64,000 nucleotides of DNA from Fusobacterium perfoetens ATCC 29250 (lineage in GTDB: Bacteria > Fusobacteriota > Fusobacteriia > Fusobacteriales > Fusobacteriaceae). The stretch is taken from assembly GCF_000622245.1 (NCBI RefSeq), contig NZ_KK211416.1, positions 507,915 to 571,914 of the forward strand, read 5' to 3'. The notes under the pieces were generated by a model, which was not told the DNA's origin, ran no database searches, and was given only the letters and a program-made list of their open reading frames with translations. Within the stretch, counting starts at the first letter, position 1, and each line of letters begins with the position of its first letter. Positions 27,112 through 35,643 of the stretch are shown piece by piece. A program made the position numbers and the translations under genes.

Positions 27112-28634
27112 TGACAAATATCTATGTAGAAATTGAAAAATTATTAAACTATGCTATTTTTCATAATTTTATAGAAAAAGAAGATAAAATATATTTTAGA
27201 AATAAACTTTTAGCTTCTCTTAATATAGATTCTTATGAAAATATAGAAGAAACTGAAGAAAATGTAAAAAATCTTCCAATAGAAAATTCTTATGATATTC
27301 TTAACAGAATTTGTGATTGGGCTACTGAAAATCATTTAATAGAAGGAACTTTTGACGAAAGAGATTTACTTGATACAAAAGTTATAGGAGAATTAATCCC
27401 TAGACCTAGTGAAATTATTAAAAATTTCTTTACAGATTATAAAGAATCTCCTAAAAAAGCAACTGATAATTATTATGCTTTCTCTCAAAATACAAATTAT
27501 ATTAGAGTAGATAGAATAGCTAAAAATCTTCATTGGTATTCAAATACTGAGTATGGTAATTTAGAAATAACTATAAATCTTTCTAAACCAGAAAAAGACC
27601 CAAGAGATATAGCAAAAGCTAAACTTGCCCCTCAATCTTCTTATCCTAAATGTCTATTATGTAAAGAAAATGAAGGATATCAAGGAAGAATAAATCATCC
27701 AGCAAGACAAAATCATAGAATAATTCCTTTAACATTAACTAATGAACCTTGGTTCTTGCAATATTCTCCATATGTTTATTATAATGAACATTGTATATTA
27801 TTCTCTGGAGAACATAGACCTATGAAAATTGACAGAGGAAGTTTTGAAAGAGTATTAGAATTTGTAGATATATTCCCTCACTATTTTGTTGGTTCTAACG
27901 CTGATTTACCAATAGTTGGAGGTTCTATTTTAACTCATGACCATTTCCAAGGTGGTTGTCATGAATTCCCAATGGCTTTAGCTAAAGCTGAAAAAACTTA
28001 TACTATAAAAGGTTATGAAGATATAACAGTTGAAAAAGTATATTGGCCTATGTCAGTAGTAAGATTAAGAGGAAATTCAAAAGAAAGATTGGTTGAATTA
28101 TCTGATAAAATTTTATTAAAATGGAGAAACTATTCTGATGAATCTTGTGATATTTTAGCTTTCTCAGGAGAAACTCCTCATAATACTATAACTCCAATAG
28201 CAAGAAGAAAAGGAAATGACTATGAAATTGATTTAGTTTTAAGAAATAATAGAACTACTGAAGAATTTCCATTAGGAATTTTCCATCCTCACAAAGAATT
28301 ACATAATATCAAAAAAGAAAATATAGGTCTTATTGAAGTTATGGGACTTGCAGTATTACCTGGAAGATTAAAAGAGGAACTTTCAATACTAGAAGATTTA
28401 TTAGTAAAAGAAAATTCTCTTGAATTTATAGAAAAAAATGAAAAAGTTCAAAAACATTTAGATTGGTGTAAAAATATTTTAGAAAAACATTCTAATATAA
28501 ATTCTAATAATGTGGGAAAAATATTAAAAGAAGAAGTTGGTATTACATTCTCAAAAGTATTAGAGGATGCTGGAGTTTATAAACAAACCGAAGAAGGAAA
28601 AAAAGGATTTGATAGATTTATTGAATCATTATAA
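27111..28634 (+). CDS. galT: UDP-glucose-hexose-1-phosphate uridylyltransferase, class II
   Basis: GalT swaps UMP between UDP-glucose and galactose 1-phosphate. The 507-residue length and sequence mark the class II (Firmicutes-type) enzyme, which lacks the short HPH motif arrangement of E. coli GalT. Features seen are SYPKCLLCKENEGYQGR (near 182), NHRIIPL, NEHCILFSGEHRPM and LTHDHFQGGCHEFPM (near 282), where the His residues should include the uridylylated one. UDP-galactose 4-epimerase (galE) is not in this window and must lie elsewhere. Followed by a strong terminator. Confidence 0.95.
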   Translation: MTNIYVEIEKLLNYAIFHNFIEKEDKIYFRNKLLASLNIDSYENIEETEENVKNLPIENSYDILNRICDWATENHLIEGTFDERDLLDTKVIGELIPRPSEIIKNFFTDYKESPKKATDNYYAFSQNTNYIRVDRIAKNLHWYSNTEYGNLEITINLSKPEKDPRDIAKAKLAPQSSYPKCLLCKENEGYQGRINHPARQNHRIIPLTLTNEPWFLQYSPYVYYNEHCILFSGEHRPMKIDRGSFERVLEFVDIFPHYFVGSNADLPIVGGSILTHDHFQGGCHEFPMALAKAEKTYTIKGYEDITVEKVYWPMSVVRLRGNSKERLVELSDKILLKWRNYSDESCDILAFSGETPHNTITPIARRKGNDYEIDLVLRNNRTTEEFPLGIFHPHKELHNIKKENIGLIEVMGLAVLPGRLKEELSILEDLLVKENSLEFIEKNEKVQKHLDWCKNILEKHSNINSNNVGKILKEEVGITFSKVLEDAGVYKQTEEGKKGFDRFIESL

Positions 28635-28641
28635 AATAAAG

Positions 28642-28670
28642 AAAGGTTCACTATAATGTAGTGAACCTTT
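28642..28670. terminator. Bidirectional terminator between galT and a minus-strand gene
   Basis: AAAGGTTCACTA (28642-28653) and TAGTGAACCTTT (28659-28670) pair perfectly around a five-base loop, with A-run and T-run flanks. Confidence 0.85.
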
Positions 28671-28676
28671 TTTATC

Positions 28677-28985
28677 TTATAAAGCATTAATTTTTATTTC
28701 TGGCTTTTCTTCTACACAAGCTCCTTCTAATTCATCATAACTTCCATCTTCAGATGCATAACATACTTTATCTTTTAAAAGAGCTTCACCATATTCTATT
28801 TGCTCTTTTAATTTAGCTATATATTGTTTTAATAATTCTAACTTTTCTTTAATTATTCTTTTTTGTATATCATTTGTTTTCTCTTCAAATTCTTTTCCTT
28901 TAACAAATTCTTCCAACCTAGCTAATTTTTCAACTTCCATTTTATATTCATCTTTCATATATTTTAAATTTGTTTCCATACTCAT
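28677..28985 (-). CDS. Small coiled-coil hypothetical protein
   Basis: The 102 residues are almost entirely helical and charged (Glu/Lys-rich) up to about residue 75, with heptad-like leucine spacing in IIKEKLELLKQYIAKLKEQ. A short acidic tail with two Cys (VCYASEDG, GACVEEKP) follows. There is no signal peptide or membrane span. GGAGGGATAAAT precedes the ATG, so it is translated. Family and role are not recognised. It is transcribed towards galT and separated from it by a two-way terminator. Confidence 0.6.
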   Translation of the reverse strand: MSMETNLKYMKDEYKMEVEKLARLEEFVKGKEFEEKTNDIQKRIIKEKLELLKQYIAKLKEQIEYGEALLKDKVCYASEDGSYDELEGACVEEKPEIKINAL

Positions 28986-29120
28986 ATTTATCCCTCCAAA
29001 ATATTTTTATTTTAATAATTTTTTTATCAATTATTTTTTATACCTAAATATTATCATATATTTAATTAAAAGTCAATAGTTTTTTGTAATAATTTCATTT
29101 TTAAAATAAAGAATAAATAA

Positions 29121-29148
29121 AAAAAGAGTTAATTGAGTAACTCTTTTT
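29121..29148 (-). terminator. Terminator after the Cys-rich small gene
   Basis: AAAAAGAGTTA (29121-29131) pairs with TAACTCTTTTT (29138-29148); the minus-strand side ends in TTTTT. It follows the gene ending at 29164 by 16 bases. Confidence 0.75.
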
Positions 29149-29163
29149 TACTTTAAGGTATAA

Positions 29164-29472
29164 TTATAATTCAAACTCTATTAAAGCTTTTGCTGTAATT
29201 ACTTTTACATTCTTCTTGTCTGTTATAGGAGTCCCACAACCAGAACATCCACCTCCACAACATCCATCTATACCACAAGAATGATGTTCTTCTTCTCCAC
29301 CCATTCTTTTTAAATAATCTTCATATGTTTCTATATATCCATCTTTTAATAAAGAATCAAAAGCTTTTTCTAATTCTTCTTGATTAATACCTAAATTTTT
29401 CATAATAGCTTCATCACTATAAGTTTTTCCTGTAACTAAAAACTCCATTATTTTTCTTTCTATATCAGTCAT
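29164..29472 (-). CDS. Small winged-helix-like protein with a Cys-rich loop
   Basis: The first 60 residues read as a helix-turn-helix of winged type (IMEFLVTGKTYSDEAIMKNLGINQEELEKAFDSLLKDGYI is helix-rich and ends in a wing-like strand). A Gly/Cys loop, HSCGIDGCCGGGCSGCG (near 67-83), follows with six Cys and a His, suited to metal or cluster binding. The last 20 residues look like a beta strand pair. A metal- or redox-responsive regulator is possible, but this is inference and I know no exact family. AGGAGG precedes the start. The facing neighbour is a TtcA-type gene. Confidence 0.6.
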   Translation of the reverse strand: MTDIERKIMEFLVTGKTYSDEAIMKNLGINQEELEKAFDSLLKDGYIETYEDYLKRMGGEEEHHSCGIDGCCGGGCSGCGTPITDKKNVKVITAKALIEFEL

Positions 29473-29614
29473 ATTTCCTCCTATTTTTATGAAACAATTA
29501 CATTTTTATAATTAGATTATACTTTATTATCTATTTTGTGTCAATGTATATTAAAAGTATTTTCTCTAATAGATAATATATGATATAATATATTGTAATT
29601 TTTTGGAGGTGTAA

Positions 29615-30439
29615 ATGAAAGAAATAAAAGTAAATCTTAGAGAAAATAATTTAAAAGAAGATACTTTTTTAGAAAGTATTAGAACTAGTTACAGAAAAAA
29701 AATTTGGTCTAAATTTGTAAAAGCTATAAATGATTTTGATTTAATCGAAGATGGAGATAAAATAGCTGTTGGAGTTTCTGGGGGAAAAGATAGTCTTTTA
29801 CTTTGTAAACTTTTCCAAGAATTAAAAAGAGATAAAAGCAAAAATTTTGAAGTTACTTTCATAAGTATGAATCCAGGTTTTGAAGCTATGGATATTGAAC
29901 AATTTAAAAAAAATCTTGAAATTTTAAATATCCCTTGTCATATTTTTAATTCAGATGTTTGGGAAATTGCTTTTAGGGAAGACCCTGAAAATCCATGCTT
30001 TTTATGTGCCAAAATGAGAAGAGGAGTTCTTTATAATAAAATTGAAGAATTAGGATTTACAAAATTAGCCCTTGGACATCATTTTGATGATATTGTAGAG
30101 ACTGCTCTTATTAATATGTTCTATGCCGGAACTATAAAAACTATGGTTCCTAAAGTTCCATCAACAAGTGGAAAATTATCAGTTATTAGACCAATGGCTT
30201 ATATAAAAGAAGAAGATATTATTTCTTATACAAAAAGAAATAATATTCAAGCTATGGGTTGTGGATGTCCTGTAGAATCTGGAAAAACTGATTCTAAAAG
30301 AAAAGAGATAAAAAATCTTTTAAAAGAATTGGAGTCTAAAAATAAAAATATAAAACAAAGTATATTTAATTCATTAAAAAATATTAATCTTGATTTTATT
30401 ATGGGTTATACTAGAGGAAATAAAAATGATAAAAATTAA
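29615..30439 (+). CDS. ttcA: TtcA-type tRNA 2-thiocytidine synthetase, first copy
   Basis: This is a PP-loop ATPase with an iron-sulfur site that, in the TtcA family, thiolates cytidine 32 of tRNAs. The 274 residues include the PP-loop GVSGGKDSLLL (near 52), ENPCFLCAKMRRG (CxxC near 127), ALGHHFDDIVETALINMFY (near 150), and a third cluster Cys region in GCGCPVESGKTDSKR (near 220). GGAGG lies six bases before the ATG. It overlaps the next, paralogous gene by 14 bases. The name is by similarity; one of the two copies may act on another tRNA position. Confidence 0.82.
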   Translation: MKEIKVNLRENNLKEDTFLESIRTSYRKKIWSKFVKAINDFDLIEDGDKIAVGVSGGKDSLLLCKLFQELKRDKSKNFEVTFISMNPGFEAMDIEQFKKNLEILNIPCHIFNSDVWEIAFREDPENPCFLCAKMRRGVLYNKIEELGFTKLALGHHFDDIVETALINMFYAGTIKTMVPKVPSTSGKLSVIRPMAYIKEEDIISYTKRNNIQAMGCGCPVESGKTDSKRKEIKNLLKELESKNKNIKQSIFNSLKNINLDFIMGYTRGNKNDKN

Positions 30440-31367
30440 TAATATAAAAGAACTTAATTCTATGAAAATAGATAATTATTATTTTGAAGTTTTAGAAAAT
30501 ACAATAAAAATTTCTAATAAAAAAGAAAAATATGAAATAAATATCAATTATAGGAATGATAATATTATTTCTACATTAGAAACGATTAAAAAACTTACTG
30601 AAATTAAAATCTCTCTTGATAAATTTCAAGAGAGAGAAATTTTATCTTATATAGAAAGTAAAGGCTTTAATAAAACACTATGGAATTCTATTGGTAAAGC
30701 CATGCATAAATTTAATATGATAGAATCTGGAGATAAAATTGCTGTGGGAATATCTGGGGGAAAAGATAGTCTTGTTCTTTTTAACTCACTTATTAGAATT
30801 AAAAAAATTGCTAATATAGATTTTGAAATAGTTCCTATCCATATTCACATGAAAGAAGATACATCTGACCTCACAGAATTAAAAAAATATATTGAAAAGT
30901 TTGGTTATAATTTACAAGTAATAGAAACTAATTTAAAAAATTTAGTTGTTGGAGAAACAAAAGAAAAAAATCCTTGTTTTCTTTGTGGTAGAATAAGAAG
31001 AGGAATATTATACACTACTATGAAAAACCAAAATCTAAATAAATTAGCTCTTGGACATCATAAAGATGATATAGTAGAAACATTCCTATTAAATATAATT
31101 TATCAAGGAAATAGAAATATTATGAAGCCTAGTTATTTTTCTGAAGAACATCAAGTTCAAATAATAAGACCTCTAGCTTTTGTAGAAGAAAAAAATATAA
31201 TTAGTTATTCTAAAAAACTTTCTTTACCTATATTAGAAGAAAAATGTCCTTATGAAAGTAGTGCAGATTCAAAAAGATTAAAAATCAAAAATATTATTAA
31301 GGATATTTCTTTAGAAAATCCTGATGTGAGAAGTATTATTTTAAATAGTATTGAAGATTTATTTTAA
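30426..31367 (+). CDS. TtcA-like PP-loop protein, second copy
   Basis: This is a paralogue of the preceding gene. It has an extra N-terminal domain of about 90 residues, then the PP-loop GISGGKDSLVLF (near 113), KNPCFLCGRIRRG (near 178), ALGHHKDDIVETFLLNIIY (near 203) and ILEEKCPYESSADSKR (near 275). All three cluster cysteines are kept. I start it at ATG 30426 (MIKINNIKEL), which has GAGGAAAT ahead. The frame's earlier ATG at 30390 lies inside the first gene without a ribosome site. The length is then 313 residues. Retained catalytic motifs but a different N-terminus suggest a second substrate. Not named further. Confidence 0.75.
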   Translation: MIKINNIKELNSMKIDNYYFEVLENTIKISNKKEKYEININYRNDNIISTLETIKKLTEIKISLDKFQEREILSYIESKGFNKTLWNSIGKAMHKFNMIESGDKIAVGISGGKDSLVLFNSLIRIKKIANIDFEIVPIHIHMKEDTSDLTELKKYIEKFGYNLQVIETNLKNLVVGETKEKNPCFLCGRIRRGILYTTMKNQNLNKLALGHHKDDIVETFLLNIIYQGNRNIMKPSYFSEEHQVQIIRPLAFVEEKNIISYSKKLSLPILEEKCPYESSADSKRLKIKNIIKDISLENPDVRSIILNSIEDLF

Positions 31368-31446
31368 AACGTTTTAATTTTTAAATTATAAGAATAAGAT
31401 AAGATATATAATCGTAAAAAAAATATTTTAATTATCAAAATTTTAC

Positions 31447-31475
31447 TTGACTATTATTTCTCTTTGCTGTATAAT
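31447..31475 (+). promoter_or_regulatory. Promoter of the ferrous iron transport operon
   Basis: TTGACT (31447-31452), 17 bases, TATAAT (31470-31475), followed by GGGAGG and the first FeoA. AT-rich dyad material overlaps the -10, but I cannot identify a convincing Fur box. Confidence 0.7.
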
Positions 31476-31504
31476 TATCTTATAAAAAAGTAGGGAGGAT
31501 TGTG

Positions 31505-31723
31505 ATGGTTATTCCCTTAGCCTTTGCTGAAGAAAATAAAATTTTAAAAATTATAGAAATTTCAGATAAATGTAAAAATAAAAAATCACTTTTGGAAAAA
31601 GGATTTTGTTCTGGTAAAGAAATCATTTTAAAAAATAGTTCTTGTGGTAATTTTATTGTTGACATTAATGGATGTCAATATATTTTAGGTTTCGGTTATG
31701 CTAAAAATATATTAGTTGAGTAG
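31505..31723 (+). CDS. FeoA-domain protein, first copy
   Basis: This small cytosolic protein has an SH3-like FeoA fold (72 residues), with ILKIIEISDKCKNKKSLLEKGFCSGKEIILK followed by a final strand GFGYAKNILVE. It has three or more Cys (KCKN, GFCSG, SSCGN, GCQY), unusual for FeoA. The ATG at 31505 has GGAGG six bases ahead; the GTG at 31502 is too close to it. It is followed by a terminator-like hairpin and a second, canonical FeoA. It probably modulates FeoB; a metal-sensing role for the cysteines is conjecture. Confidence 0.75.
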   Translation: MVIPLAFAEENKILKIIEISDKCKNKKSLLEKGFCSGKEIILKNSSCGNFIVDINGCQYILGFGYAKNILVE

Positions 31724-31747
31724 TTTTACAGCTTTCGGGCTGTAAAA
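31724..31747 (+). terminator. Terminator-like hairpin between the two feoA genes
   Basis: TTTTACAGC (31724-31732) and GCTGTAAAA (31739-31747) form a 9-bp stem followed by ATTTTTG. It lies inside the operon, three bases after... the first gene's stop region, so it may give partial termination and set the ratio of the first FeoA to FeoB. Confidence 0.65.
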
Positions 31748-31816
31748 ATTTTTGTCTATAAACTTTGCTTTGCAAAATATTTAATTTATAAATTTATTTT
31801 ATAGTAGGAGGGAATT

Positions 31817-32044
31817 ATGAATTTAACAGAACTAAAAAAAGGAGAGACAGCTAGAATTATTAAAATAGGAAAAATTGGCGAATTAAAAAAAAGACTTATA
31901 GAAATGGGAATAACTCCAGGAGAAATTATAAAATTTGATAGAAATGCTCCATTAGGTGACCCTCAAGAATTTTTAGTTAAAGAAAATGGTATTTCTATAA
32001 GAAAAGAAGATGCAAAAAATATTGAAATTGAATTAGTCAAATAA
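31817..32044 (+). CDS. feoA: FeoA
   Basis: This 75-residue accessory protein of the Feo ferrous-iron importer interacts with FeoB. The SH3-like fold is clear: LTELKKGETARIIKIG, LKKRLIEMGITPGEIIKFDR, LGDPQEFLVKENGISIRKEDAKNIEIE. AGGAGGG precedes the ATG. feoB begins 28 bases later with its own AAAGGTGG site. Confidence 0.93.
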   Translation: MNLTELKKGETARIIKIGKIGELKKRLIEMGITPGEIIKFDRNAPLGDPQEFLVKENGISIRKEDAKNIEIELVK

Positions 32045-32072
32045 GTTTAAATTTTTATAAAGGTGGTGTCTT

Positions 32073-34256
32073 ATGATTAAAATAGCATTTGCTGGGAATC
32101 CAAATGTTGGAAAAAGTGCATTAATAAATGCCATTGCCGGTTCTAATTTAAAAGTTGGAAACTGGGCAGGGGTTACTGTTGAAAAAAAAGAAGCGTCTTT
32201 CACTCATAATGGTGAAGAAATTACTATGGTTGACTTACCAGGGGTATATAGTCTTAGCCCTAGAAGTTTAGAGGAAAATATTACAAGAGATTTTATAACT
32301 GATGAAAAACCAGATGTTATTATAAATGTTATTGAAGCTCCAAATATTGAAAGAAACTTATATCTTACATTGCTTTTAAAAGAGTTAGGAAAACCTATGG
32401 TTATGGCTTTAAACTTTTATGATGAATTTGAAGCTTTAAATCATAGTCTTAATTTATCATTACTTTCTGAAAAGTTAGAAATGCCTGTTGTTAAAACTTC
32501 TGCTCTTAAAAAGACTGGACTTACTGAACTTCTTAACAAAGCCATTGAAGTAGCAAAGAAAAAAGAAGTTCCTAATTTTAGGATTACTTTTGATTCTTTT
32601 ATTGATAAACAATATCAAATTATCAAGGCTAAAATCAATTCTGACAAAACTTTTGATAAAGTAGTGGAAAAATACGGAATAAATTTTGTTATTATCAAAC
32701 TTTTAGAAAAAGATAGTAATTTCTTACAAAAAGCAAAAGATAATTTTGGGCTTGATATTGAAAATTATTTAGATGAAAATATAAAAATTATTGAAGATAG
32801 ATATGAAGATGATATTGATACTATTTTAGCAGAAAGAAGATATGGCGAAATTAAAGGGATATTAGCTGATACTTTAAGAACTTCATTAAAATCAAGATTA
32901 GATTTTTCTGAAAAAATCGATAAAATTCTTTTAAACAGAGTTTTAGGTCTCCCTATTTTCTTCTTAATAATTGGACTTTTAATGACTATTGTATTCAATG
33001 GAAGTGCTCCTTTTATTGATTGGATAGATGGATTTATTGGTGGTTTCGTTGGAAAATATGCTGGTATTTTAGTAGAAGGAACTCCAGAATGGTTACAATC
33101 ACTTGTTGTTGATGGAATAATTGGAGGAGTTGGAGGAGTTTTAACTTTCGTTCCTTTGATGTTCTTATTATATTTCTTCTTATCAATATTAGAAGAAAGT
33201 GGATATATGTCTAGAGTTGCTTTCTTAATGGATAAAATTATGAGAGGACTTGGACTAAATGGAAAATCTTTCGTTCCTATGGTTGTTGGATTTGGTTGTA
33301 CTGTACCAGCTATTTATGCTACAAGAACACTAGAAGATGAAAATTCTAGAAAACTTACAGCAGCTCTTACTCCATTTATGTCTTGTGGAGCTAGACTTCC
33401 AGTATATGGATTATTTACTGCTGCATTCTTTGGTCAAAAAGCTGGACTTATAGTTATGTCATTATATATGTTTGGAATTGTAATGGCTATAATTGTAGGA
33501 TTATTCTTAAAAAGATTTAAAGAGTTTAAAGGTGAAAATAAAGCTTTACTTATAGAACTTGCTCCTTATCGTATTCCTAGTTTAAAAACTATAATGAAAT
33601 CTGCTGGTAGAAGAACAGGTGGATATTTGAAAAAAGCTAGTAGTATCATCCTTGGAATTTTAATGCTTCTATGGGCTTTAACATATTTCCCTAACAATGG
33701 AAATGCTGAAAAATCTTATATGGCTTCAATTGGAAAAGTTATAGCTCCTGTCTTAAAGCCTACTGGTTTTGCTGATAGATGGGAACCTGTTGCTGCTGTA
33801 ATTCCTAGTATTGCTGCTAAAGAAGTTGTTGTTGGATTTATGGCTCAAGTTTTAGAACTACCAGAATCTGATGAAGGTGAAGAAGAAGTTACAACTTTCA
33901 AAGAAGATTTAATGGAACAAGTTGCAGGACTTGGTGGAGCTGTTGTTGATTCTGTAAAAGGAATATTAAGTTTCAATATCAGTGGATTATTTACAGCCCC
34001 TTCTGGAGAGGAAGTTGAAGAAGAGGGACAAGGAGTAGTTGAAGCTACTAGAAATCTATGGACTGATGATTTAGCACCACTTAGAGCATACTCATTTATG
34101 ATTTTCATTTTAACTGTTGTTCCTTGTGCCGTTACTTTAGGAGCTATTAAACAAGAATTTGGAATAAAATATTTATTAAAATTAACAGCAATGATGTTAA
34201 TTATTCCATATATTTGTTCTACTCTCGTTTTCCAAATTGGTCGTTTATTTATCTAA
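32073..34256 (+). CDS. feoB: Ferrous iron transport protein B
   Basis: FeoB is the inner-membrane ferrous iron importer with an N-terminal GTPase. The 727 residues comprise the G domain (G1 GNPNVGKS near 8, G3 DLPG near 54, a G4-like motif NFYDE rather than NKxD near 121), a helical GDI domain (about 165-270), and a membrane domain from about 290. The latter has two Gate motifs with conserved Cys: GFGCTVPAIYATRTL (near 409) and GARLPVYG with SCGA. The G4 motif is NFYDE; FeoB usually has NxxD, which agrees. The insertion near 600-650 (EEVTTFKEDLMEQ onward) is acidic. Confidence 0.95.
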   Translation: MIKIAFAGNPNVGKSALINAIAGSNLKVGNWAGVTVEKKEASFTHNGEEITMVDLPGVYSLSPRSLEENITRDFITDEKPDVIINVIEAPNIERNLYLTLLLKELGKPMVMALNFYDEFEALNHSLNLSLLSEKLEMPVVKTSALKKTGLTELLNKAIEVAKKKEVPNFRITFDSFIDKQYQIIKAKINSDKTFDKVVEKYGINFVIIKLLEKDSNFLQKAKDNFGLDIENYLDENIKIIEDRYEDDIDTILAERRYGEIKGILADTLRTSLKSRLDFSEKIDKILLNRVLGLPIFFLIIGLLMTIVFNGSAPFIDWIDGFIGGFVGKYAGILVEGTPEWLQSLVVDGIIGGVGGVLTFVPLMFLLYFFLSILEESGYMSRVAFLMDKIMRGLGLNGKSFVPMVVGFGCTVPAIYATRTLEDENSRKLTAALTPFMSCGARLPVYGLFTAAFFGQKAGLIVMSLYMFGIVMAIIVGLFLKRFKEFKGENKALLIELAPYRIPSLKTIMKSAGRRTGGYLKKASSIILGILMLLWALTYFPNNGNAEKSYMASIGKVIAPVLKPTGFADRWEPVAAVIPSIAAKEVVVGFMAQVLELPESDEGEEEVTTFKEDLMEQVAGLGGAVVDSVKGILSFNISGLFTAPSGEEVEEEGQGVVEATRNLWTDDLAPLRAYSFMIFILTVVPCAVTLGAIKQEFGIKYLLKLTAMMLIIPYICSTLVFQIGRLFI

Positions 34257-34282
34257 CTTTCTATTGAAAGGAAGTGAATTTT

Positions 34283-34462
34283 ATGAAAACTTACATATTA
34301 ATCGCTATATTAATTTTATTAGCTATATATTCTTTTAGAGGAATTTATAGAAATTTCACAGGAAAAGATGGATGTGCTTCTTGTGGACATGATAAAAAAA
34401 ATGGTGGATGCAGTTGCGGTGGTAACTGTGGAGATTCGAACTGTAATTGTAAACATGATTAA
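34283..34462 (+). CDS. FeoB-associated Cys-rich membrane protein
   Basis: This is a 59-residue protein with one membrane span (TYILIAILILLAIYSFRGIY) and a cytosolic Cys-rich tail (CASCGHDKKNGGCSCGGNCGDSNCNCKHD) carrying nine Cys. Small proteins of this type follow feoB in many anaerobes and are thought to assist iron transfer, analogous in place to FeoC. I start it at ATG 34283, with GGAAGTG ahead; the GTG at 34274 lies in that element. It lies 26 bases after feoB and before the operon terminator. Confidence 0.82.
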   Translation: MKTYILIAILILLAIYSFRGIYRNFTGKDGCASCGHDKKNGGCSCGGNCGDSNCNCKHD

Positions 34463-34487
34463 TAATAAAATTGTAATTAAGTTTTGT

Positions 34488-34521
34488 AAAAGAGGTTAGT
34501 AACTATTTACTAACCTCTTTT
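34488..34521 (+). terminator. Terminator of the feo operon
   Basis: AAAAGAGGTTAGTAA (34488-34502) pairs perfectly with TTACTAACCTCTTTT (34507-34521), a 15-bp stem with a four-base loop and a U-tail. Confidence 0.88.
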
Positions 34522-34568
34522 ATTTGTTATTTATTATATATATCATTTTTAAATTATTTATAAAAAAA

Positions 34569-34596
34569 TTGACATTTAAATAAAATATGATATACT
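34569..34596 (+). promoter_or_regulatory. Promoter of the TAXI TRAP transporter operon
   Basis: TTGACA (34569-34574), 16 bases, TATACT (34591-34596), followed about 50 bases later by AAGGAGG and the ATG at 34655. Confidence 0.7.
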
Positions 34597-34654
34597 TTAA
34601 TTATGAGCTATTATGTTACATTTATTATTTTTATTTTACTTTAAGGAGGTTAAT

Positions 34655-35641
34655 ATGAACAAAAAAAACATTTTAAAACTTATAACAGGAACAATAATGT
34701 TAGGAATGCTTGTTGGTTGTGGTGGAGAAAAAAAGGAAGCTAATGGTGATTTGGATAGAAGTAAACATTTTATAACTGTTGCTACTGGTCCAACAAGTGG
34801 ACTATATTATCCAATAGGTGGAGCTTTTTCTAAAGTTATAAAAGATTTAGGATATAAATCATCTGCACAAGCAACTGGGGCTTCTGTAGAAAATATAAGC
34901 CTAATATTAAATGGTGGTGCAGACCTTGCTATTACTATGTCTGACTCTGTTGCTCAAGCTTATGATGCTTTCGGTGCTTATGAAGGTAAAGAACCTGCTA
35001 AAAATTTAAGATGTTTAATGGGATTATATCCTAATTATGTTCAATTAGTTACTACTACTAAAACTGGTATTAAGAAATTTACAGATTTAAAAGGTAAAAG
35101 AGTTGGAGTTGGAGCACCTAATTCTGGTGTTGAATTAAATGCTAGAATGATGTATGAAGCTCATGGAATGACTTATGCTGATAGTAAAATAGATTATTTA
35201 AATTATGGTGAAGCTATTGACCAAATGAAAAATGGTTTAGTTGATGCTGTATTTGTAACAAGCGGAATTCCTAATGCTACTATAATGGAACTAGGTACTG
35301 TTGCAAAAACTGTTTTAGTTCCAATTGAAGGTGAAGGATTTAAAAAATTACAAGAAAAATATCCATTCTTCGTAGCTGCTGAAATTCCTGCAGATATTTA
35401 TGATACAGATGGTCCAATTCAAACTGCAACAGTTAGAAATATTATGTTAATTAGAGAAGAATTACCTGAAGATGTTGTTTATGATATAACTAAAGGAATT
35501 TTTGAAAATATAGATGGAATTAAAGCTTCACATGCTACTTCTGAAAAACATATTTCTTTAGAAAATTCTCAAATAGGAGTACAAATTCCTTTCCATCCAG
35601 GTGCTGAAAAATACTACAGAGAAAAAGGAATAATTAAATAA
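34655..35641 (+). CDS. TAXI-family TRAP transporter substrate-binding lipoprotein
   Basis: This is the extracytoplasmic receptor of a TRAP transporter. The 328 residues start at ATG 34655, which has AAGGAGG six bases ahead; an ATG at 34613 would add 14 residues with no ribosome site. The signal ends in a lipobox, LGMLVGCGG, so the protein is lipid-anchored. The TAXI hallmark is GPTSGLYYPIGGAFSKV (near 42), followed by a helical domain with GGADLAITMSDSVAQAYDA and GVGAPNSGVELNARMM. TAXI proteins often bind dicarboxylates, glutamate or related acids; the ligand here is unknown. Confidence 0.9.
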   Translation: MNKKNILKLITGTIMLGMLVGCGGEKKEANGDLDRSKHFITVATGPTSGLYYPIGGAFSKVIKDLGYKSSAQATGASVENISLILNGGADLAITMSDSVAQAYDAFGAYEGKEPAKNLRCLMGLYPNYVQLVTTTKTGIKKFTDLKGKRVGVGAPNSGVELNARMMYEAHGMTYADSKIDYLNYGEAIDQMKNGLVDAVFVTSGIPNATIMELGTVAKTVLVPIEGEGFKKLQEKYPFFVAAEIPADIYDTDGPIQTATVRNIMLIREELPEDVVYDITKGIFENIDGIKASHATSEKHISLENSQIGVQIPFHPGAEKYYREKGIIK

Positions 35642-35643
35642 CT

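Noticed and set aside
31376..31446. Fur box or riboswitch ahead of the feo operon
   Set aside because: The area is AT-rich with GATAAG words, but no 19-base Fur dyad or riboswitch core can be traced.
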